A stretch of 46,409 bases of DNA from the NCBI GenBank assembly GCA_934249215.1, contig CAKQKN010000135.1, positions 1 through 46,409 on the forward strand. The letters run 5' to 3'. This document shows, piece by piece, positions 42,854 through 46,409 of this stretch (positions within the stretch are counted from its first letter, which is position 1; each line of letters starts with the position of its first letter). The translations under genes were made by a program, and so were the position numbers. The notes beneath the pieces were generated by a model. It ran no database searches. It had not been told where the DNA came from and worked only from the letters and a program-made list of their open reading frames with translations. This stretch comes from an uncultured Clostridia bacterium. GTDB taxonomy: Bacteria; Bacillota; Clostridia; Christensenellales; Borkfalkiaceae.

Positions 42854-43507
42854 ATGGAAAAAGGGAACACAAAACAAGAAATTTTGGCTGTGGCGCTCGA
42901 TTTGTTTTCGACGCAGGGATTCGAAGCCACTTCTGTTTCGCAAATTGCCGAGGCGGTCGGCATACGCAAGGCTTCGCTTTACAGCCACTTCGCAAGCAAA
43001 CAGGAAATTCTGGACGCGTTGACTGCGCAGGCTATGGATCAATATGATAAGCGGTCGATTTTTATTCATTCCGATTGGGATAACGCCGCGTTTGCCGAAG
43101 CAAAGAGGAATTTATCGGTTGAAGAAGTGGAACGGTTGGTTTTTGAGCAAATCCGCTATATTCTGCATGATCCTTTGATAAGCAAAGCCCGCAAAATGCT
43201 GACGGTGGAGCAATTTCGCAATGCGCAGATGGCTGAACTTCAGACCAAGCAGAATTACACGAGCGTTATGCAATATTTTATCGGGCTTATGCAATTTTTT
43301 ATCCGCAACGGCAGGCTGAAAGACTGCGATCCCGAAATTATGGCGGCGCAGTTATGTCTGCCCGTTTCCGTCTGGATAAATCTTTGCGACCGCGAACCCG
43401 AGCGCGAAGAGGAAGCGATGAGTCTGATCGGGCGGCATATACGGCAATTTTTCAAAACGTACGGCACCGACGAGTCGGGAATCGCTACGGACAAAGAACG
43501 CAAATGA
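42854..43507 (+). CDS. TetR-family transcriptional regulator
   Basis: The ATG at 42854 follows GGAG by 8 nt; an in-frame ATG at 42809 overlaps the -10 box and is rejected. The 217-residue protein has a TetR helix-turn-helix (ILAVALDLFSTQGFEATSVSQ, then IAEAVGIRKASLYSHFASKQEIL) and a helical effector domain. It is the first gene of the accessory series, and its stop codon overlaps the next ATG. The operator in its promoter suggests autoregulation and possible cross-talk with the TetR protein at 27648-28247. Confidence 0.9.
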   Translation: MEKGNTKQEILAVALDLFSTQGFEATSVSQIAEAVGIRKASLYSHFASKQEILDALTAQAMDQYDKRSIFIHSDWDNAAFAEAKRNLSVEEVERLVFEQIRYILHDPLISKARKMLTVEQFRNAQMAELQTKQNYTSVMQYFIGLMQFFIRNGRLKDCDPEIMAAQLCLPVSVWINLCDREPEREEEAMSLIGRHIRQFFKTYGTDESGIATDKERK

Positions 43508-43593
43508 CAGGAATATTTTTGAGCAAAAACGAAAATTTGAAGCACTGCGTTGAGAAATTGCTGAATTTACAGGCGAAACTGGTGATAGAGTAA
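43504..43593 (+). CDS. Small coupled ORF, 29 residues
   Basis: This short frame starts in an ATGA overlap with the TetR stop codon and ends in a TAATG overlap with the next gene. The peptide, MTGIFLSKNENLKHCVEKLL..., is amphipathic and mostly helical by appearance, with no membrane segment. I do not recognise it. The exact junctions at both ends argue that it is translated, either as a small protein or as a coupling device that carries ribosomes to the peptidase gene. Confidence 0.45.
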   Translation: MTGIFLSKNENLKHCVEKLLNLQAKLVIE

Positions 43594-44192
43594 TGAAGAT
43601 GCGAAAAATATGTACGATAGTCGCGATTATTGCGATCGTTCTATTAATTGTCGCGGCGGGCGGCTTCATTTTATATGTAAGTCCGCCGGAAGACGACGTT
43701 GACGTTTTTGATTATCCGCCCGAATTTTTTTGCAAAGCCGAAGAGAATCGCATCGACTATCAGACGGACGGGAAATGCGCGGCTTATGCTTCGGCGTACC
43801 TTTTGCGTAGCCTTGGCGAGAATTTAAGCGGTGAAGAACTTGCGCCGGAGATCGACCGAATATTCGGATTCGTTCCCTCGAACAGTATTGCGAGCGTTTT
43901 TGAAAAGCGCGGATATAAAGCAGAAGCCCGACACGGAAGCGTTGACACGTTGAAACAACGGTTGACGAGCGGAAACCCTATCATCGTCTTTATTCGGATT
44001 CCGGGCGACACGCATTACGCCGTCGTCGTCGGCTATGACGAGCAGAATATCTATCTGGCGGACTCGCTTGAGGCAAACGCCAATGCGACGGACGCGCGAT
44101 ACAATCGGGCGCTGACGACGGAAGAATTCGAAACCGTTTGGAAAAACGGGACGATTCTTCCCGACAACGTTTATATCGTTGTCGGAATTTAG
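43593..44192 (+). CDS. Membrane-anchored C39-like cysteine peptidase
   Basis: This 199-residue protein has one N-terminal membrane segment (about residues 7-29) and an extracellular peptidase domain of C39/papain-like type. Candidate catalytic residues are Gln57 in DYQTDG (oxyanion hole), Cys62 in GKCAAYASAYLL, His141 in THYAVVVGYD and Asp157 in YLADS. C39 domains cleave leader peptides at GG sites or act as surface proteases; no ABC transporter domain is fused here. Its start overlaps the small ORF (TAATG). Confidence 0.78.
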   Translation: MKMRKICTIVAIIAIVLLIVAAGGFILYVSPPEDDVDVFDYPPEFFCKAEENRIDYQTDGKCAAYASAYLLRSLGENLSGEELAPEIDRIFGFVPSNSIASVFEKRGYKAEARHGSVDTLKQRLTSGNPIIVFIRIPGDTHYAVVVGYDEQNIYLADSLEANANATDARYNRALTTEEFETVWKNGTILPDNVYIVVGI

Positions 44193-44221
44193 AAAAGCAT
44201 TTTGGAATTACGGAGAAATTT

Positions 44222-44716
44222 ATGGAAAAAAACGCATTGGTCGTGATCGACCTTCAAAACGACATCACGAAAAATTACAAAGAGATCATCGGGCGCGTCA
44301 ATCAAGCGATCGATTGGGCGGTCGGCAATGAGATGCACGTAGTCTATATCAAGCACAACAATTTGTCTGAGAAAACGAGAACTTTTAAGGCGGGAACGCG
44401 CGGCGCGGAATTTGTGTCGGAGATGAAAGTTGCGTCCGATCATATTTTTACAAAAACGAAAAGCAATGCGCTGACAAGCGAGCCTTTTGTCGATTTCATT
44501 AAAAAGCACGACGTTACCGAGTTTTATATCGTCGGCGCAGACGCCGCGGCTTGTATCAAATCCACTTGTTTCAACATGGCGAAAAGCGGATATGCGGTTC
44601 ACGTTTTGTCCGATTGTATCACGAGTTACGACAAAAAGAAACTGCCCGAGCTGCTTGCGTATTACGAAAGTAAGGGTTGCTCTGTCGCAACGCTTGACGA
44701 GGTTATCGAAGAATAA
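44222..44716 (+). CDS. Isochorismatase-like cysteine hydrolase
   Basis: The ATG at 44222 follows CGGAG and opens on the conserved VVIDLQND; a longer frame from 44138 overlaps the peptidase gene. The 164-residue protein keeps the triad of the family: Asp10, a Lys in FTKTKSNAL near residue 80, and Cys111 in GADAAACIKST. Relatives hydrolyse isochorismate, nicotinamide or other amides. The substrate is unknown. It sits 29 nt after the peptidase gene. Confidence 0.88.
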   Translation: MEKNALVVIDLQNDITKNYKEIIGRVNQAIDWAVGNEMHVVYIKHNNLSEKTRTFKAGTRGAEFVSEMKVASDHIFTKTKSNALTSEPFVDFIKKHDVTEFYIVGADAAACIKSTCFNMAKSGYAVHVLSDCITSYDKKKLPELLAYYESKGCSVATLDEVIEE

Positions 44717-44753
44717 AAAACGATTAGTTATATCGAGAATTCAGGAGTATGAT

Positions 44754-45173
44754 ATGGATATATGGGAAAAGCTCTATCAAAGGGCGGAAAAAGAATATCA
44801 CCCGGAGGACGTAAGCCATTTTATTCAAGCGCATCACGTGGTTTGCGCTTTGGAAAGCGACGACGGAACGATCTATACGGGGTTTTGCATTGAGTCTTGC
44901 AGCGGCGTGATGAACCTGTGCGCCGAACGCGTCGCCGCATTGAATATGTATTTGAGCAGCGGTCAGACGAAAATAAAGCGGTTGATTGCCTTTCGGGATA
45001 AAGCGCCGTTTGGCGGCGGCAGCGGAATGCCTTGCGGTGCGTGCCGTGAATTTCTGTATCAATTGAACGAAGAGAACGAAAATACGGAAATTATGCTGGA
45101 TTTTGAAAGCAGAAAAACCGTTACGCTCAAAGAACTAATGCCGAATTGGTGGGGCAAAGACTTCAAGGGATAA
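44754..45173 (+). CDS. Cytidine deaminase-like protein
   Basis: The ATG at 44754 follows CAGGAG. The 139-residue protein has the zinc-dependent deaminase signature: CAE (Cys56, Glu58) and PCGAC (Cys94, Cys97). Its size suits homotetrameric cytidine deaminase, which converts cytidine to uridine in pyrimidine salvage; blasticidin-S deaminase shares the fold, and the sequence alone does not exclude it. It follows the hydrolase gene by 37 nt and is probably co-transcribed. Confidence 0.85.
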   Translation: MDIWEKLYQRAEKEYHPEDVSHFIQAHHVVCALESDDGTIYTGFCIESCSGVMNLCAERVAALNMYLSSGQTKIKRLIAFRDKAPFGGGSGMPCGACREFLYQLNEENENTEIMLDFESRKTVTLKELMPNWWGKDFKG

Positions 45174-45255
45174 AAGTGTTTTTATTGCTAAAAAATATAA
45201 AAATTCTCTCTTTGATTTTGAAACAGGCAAATCGAAATTTATCGGGGAGATAGGT

Positions 45256-45738
45256 ATGGATATCGGATTATTATCGAAAAAATACGAGGTGCGTGCGTTA
45301 AGCCTGAATGACGTAGATATCGTTTACGATATGAGTTGCAAAAACGAAATTTACTATAAATATCATCCGCCGTTTGTTACGAAAGAAAGTATTGCGGGAG
45401 ATATAAAAGCGTTGCCGCCCGACAAGAGTTACGACGATAAATATTACGTTGGTTTTTTTGATGGCGATTCGTTGGTTGCGAATATGGATTTGATTTTAGG
45501 CTATCCGACGGACGAAATTGTCTTCATCGGACTGTTTATGACGAATATACGTTATCAGAATAGAGGCGTCGGCTCCGATATTTTGAGAGGCGTTTGTAAC
45601 TGTTTGAAACTGTCGGGCTTTAAGAAAGTGCGTATCGGGGTGGATAAAGAAAATCCGCAGAGCAATTCTTTTTGGAAAAAGAACGGATTTTATATTATTG
45701 CGGAAAAAGATTACAACGTTATGGAATTGACGTTGTAA
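45256..45738 (+). CDS. GNAT-family N-acetyltransferase
   Basis: This 160-residue protein starts after GGGGAG. It has the GNAT core: VYDMSCKNEIYYKYHPP at the N-terminus, IGLFMTNIRYQNRGVGSDIL with the acetyl-CoA loop, and VDKENPQSNSFWKKNGF before the last strand. The acceptor is unknown. It is shorter than and unrelated in detail to the GNAT protein at 27022-27651. Confidence 0.85.
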   Translation: MDIGLLSKKYEVRALSLNDVDIVYDMSCKNEIYYKYHPPFVTKESIAGDIKALPPDKSYDDKYYVGFFDGDSLVANMDLILGYPTDEIVFIGLFMTNIRYQNRGVGSDILRGVCNCLKLSGFKKVRIGVDKENPQSNSFWKKNGFYIIAEKDYNVMELTL

Positions 45739-45760
45739 ATTCCGTTTTATGAGGTTAACG

Positions 45761-46126
45761 ATGGAAAACGCAAATCAACTTATAGGCTGTTGCGGTTTGG
45801 ACTGCGAAAAATGCGACGCGCGGATTGCGACGATTACGAACGATAACGCTCTGCGCGAAAAGACCGCCGCGCTGTGGACAAAACTCATCGGGGTGACGAT
45901 TACGGCGGAAACGATTAATTGCACGGGCTGTCGGCTCGAAGGCGCAAAAACGCTTTTTTGCGACAAGCTTTGCCCCGTACGTAACTGCGTCCGTGAAAAG
46001 GGTTTTCACACATGCGCCGACTGCGGGGATGTAGACGGCTGTCCGACGCTTATGCGCATTGCGACAAACAGTCCGTTCGTTTTGGAAAACCTGAATCGGC
46101 TCCGCAAGTCGAAAAGGGAAGGATAA
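45761..46126 (+). CDS. DUF3795 cysteine-rich protein
   Basis: The ATG at 45761 follows GAGG; an in-frame ATG at 45749 lacks a site. The 121-residue protein has the Cys pattern of DUF3795 (IGCCGLDCEKCDA, INCTGCRLEG, CDKLCPVRNC, CADCGDVDGC), which suggests bound zinc or an iron-sulfur cluster. The function of the family is not known. It is the last complete gene in the window. Confidence 0.82.
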   Translation: MENANQLIGCCGLDCEKCDARIATITNDNALREKTAALWTKLIGVTITAETINCTGCRLEGAKTLFCDKLCPVRNCVREKGFHTCADCGDVDGCPTLMRIATNSPFVLENLNRLRKSKREG

Positions 46127-46245
46127 AATTAACTTGCGAACCGTTACTTCGGAAGAAGCAATAAAGTGATAATTGCGAAGATAATTCTGATTTTTAGGAA
46201 CGGGTTTTGCTGAAGTATTTTTGCGTTGGGAGTGTGGGTAATTTT

Positions 46246-46295
46246 CGACGATAATCGACAAAATGCGACTATAATAGATCAGAATCGACTATAAA
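46246..46295. repeat. Phased 10-bp tandem repeat
   Basis: Five successive 10-bp units read CGACGATAAT, CGACAAAATG, CGACTATAAT, AGATCAGAAT, CGACTATAAA. Four of five begin CGAC and all are A/T-rich in the second half, so the motif recurs once per helical turn. It ends 13 nt before the promoter at 46309-46339. Related sequence is found at 28419-28510. Confidence 0.6.
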
Positions 46296-46308
46296 ATATG
46301 CGTTATTT

Positions 46309-46339
46309 TTGATACATTTGTCTTAATTTGTGGTATAAT
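46309..46339 (+). promoter_or_regulatory. Promoter for a gene beyond the window
   Basis: TTGATA (46309-46314) and an extended TGG-TATAAT (46334-46339) are 19 nt apart. No ORF starts before the window ends, so the target gene lies downstream. The rest of 46127-46245 shows no gene or clear terminator. Confidence 0.5.
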
Positions 46340-46409
46340 ATTTACAATAAAAAGATTTGTCGGAGACTATTCAATTATTGATTTAAAAAATTTTGATTGA
46401 AGATTACTT

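Overview
The window reads as chromosomal DNA of a low-to-mid GC Gram-positive anaerobe of the class Clostridia, most likely an uncultured gut lineage (Christensenellales-like; this is inference from the RpoB/RpoC/EF-Tu sequences, gene order, consensus sigma-A promoters, AGGAGG-type ribosome binding sites and a glycan-heavy gene content). No tRNA, rRNA, CRISPR array, insertion sequence or phage gene was seen.

Region 1 (1-23372) is a glycan-utilisation island. A long + strand series of closely spaced or overlapping genes encodes a membrane-anchored Ig-like surface protein (cut by the window edge and by an in-frame TAA), a CUT1-type sugar ABC importer (lipoprotein plus two permeases, no ATPase), a secreted Ig-like protein, a DUF4838 lipoprotein, a GH20-like enzyme, a GH94-like glycoside phosphorylase, an FAD-dependent oxidoreductase and a GH36 alpha-galactosidase. 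An MFS transporter with its own promoter follows. On the - strand, a GH127 enzyme and a metallophosphoesterase are transcribed divergently from a ROK-family regulator, with a palindromic operator between the overlapping promoters. The likely scheme is outside binding and trimming of a complex glycan, import of oligosaccharides, then hydrolysis or phosphorolysis in the cytoplasm; the substrate cannot be named from sequence.

Region 2 (23373-26950) is decayed DNA. It holds a fructokinase with an internal deletion, a truncated GH32 sucrose hydrolase, an intact LacI-type regulator and an orphan C-terminal piece of a large glycosidase. It looks like the remains of a sucrose locus.

Region 3 (26950-29942, - strand) holds TetR + GNAT under a perfect consensus promoter with TetR-type operators, the fused isoprenoid gene ispDF, and the small S4-domain gene rqcP.

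Region 4 (30097-42731) is the transcription/translation block rpoB-rpoC-rpsL-rpsG-fusA-tuf. It has strong promoters ahead of rpoB and rpsL and unusually long, structured leaders ahead of rpsL, rpsG and tuf. rplJ-rplL and the L7Ae-like gene that sit in this block in Bacillus are missing here. S12 carries Arg at position 88, a known streptomycin-resistance substitution.

Region 5 (42782-46409) is an accessory + strand series: a second TetR gene whose promoter shares an exact 12-bp operator with the first, a 29-codon coupled ORF, a membrane-anchored C39-like cysteine peptidase, an isochorismatase-like hydrolase, a cytidine deaminase, a GNAT acetyltransferase and a DUF3795 protein. The window ends in a helically phased 10-bp repeat upstream of a promoter for a gene outside it.
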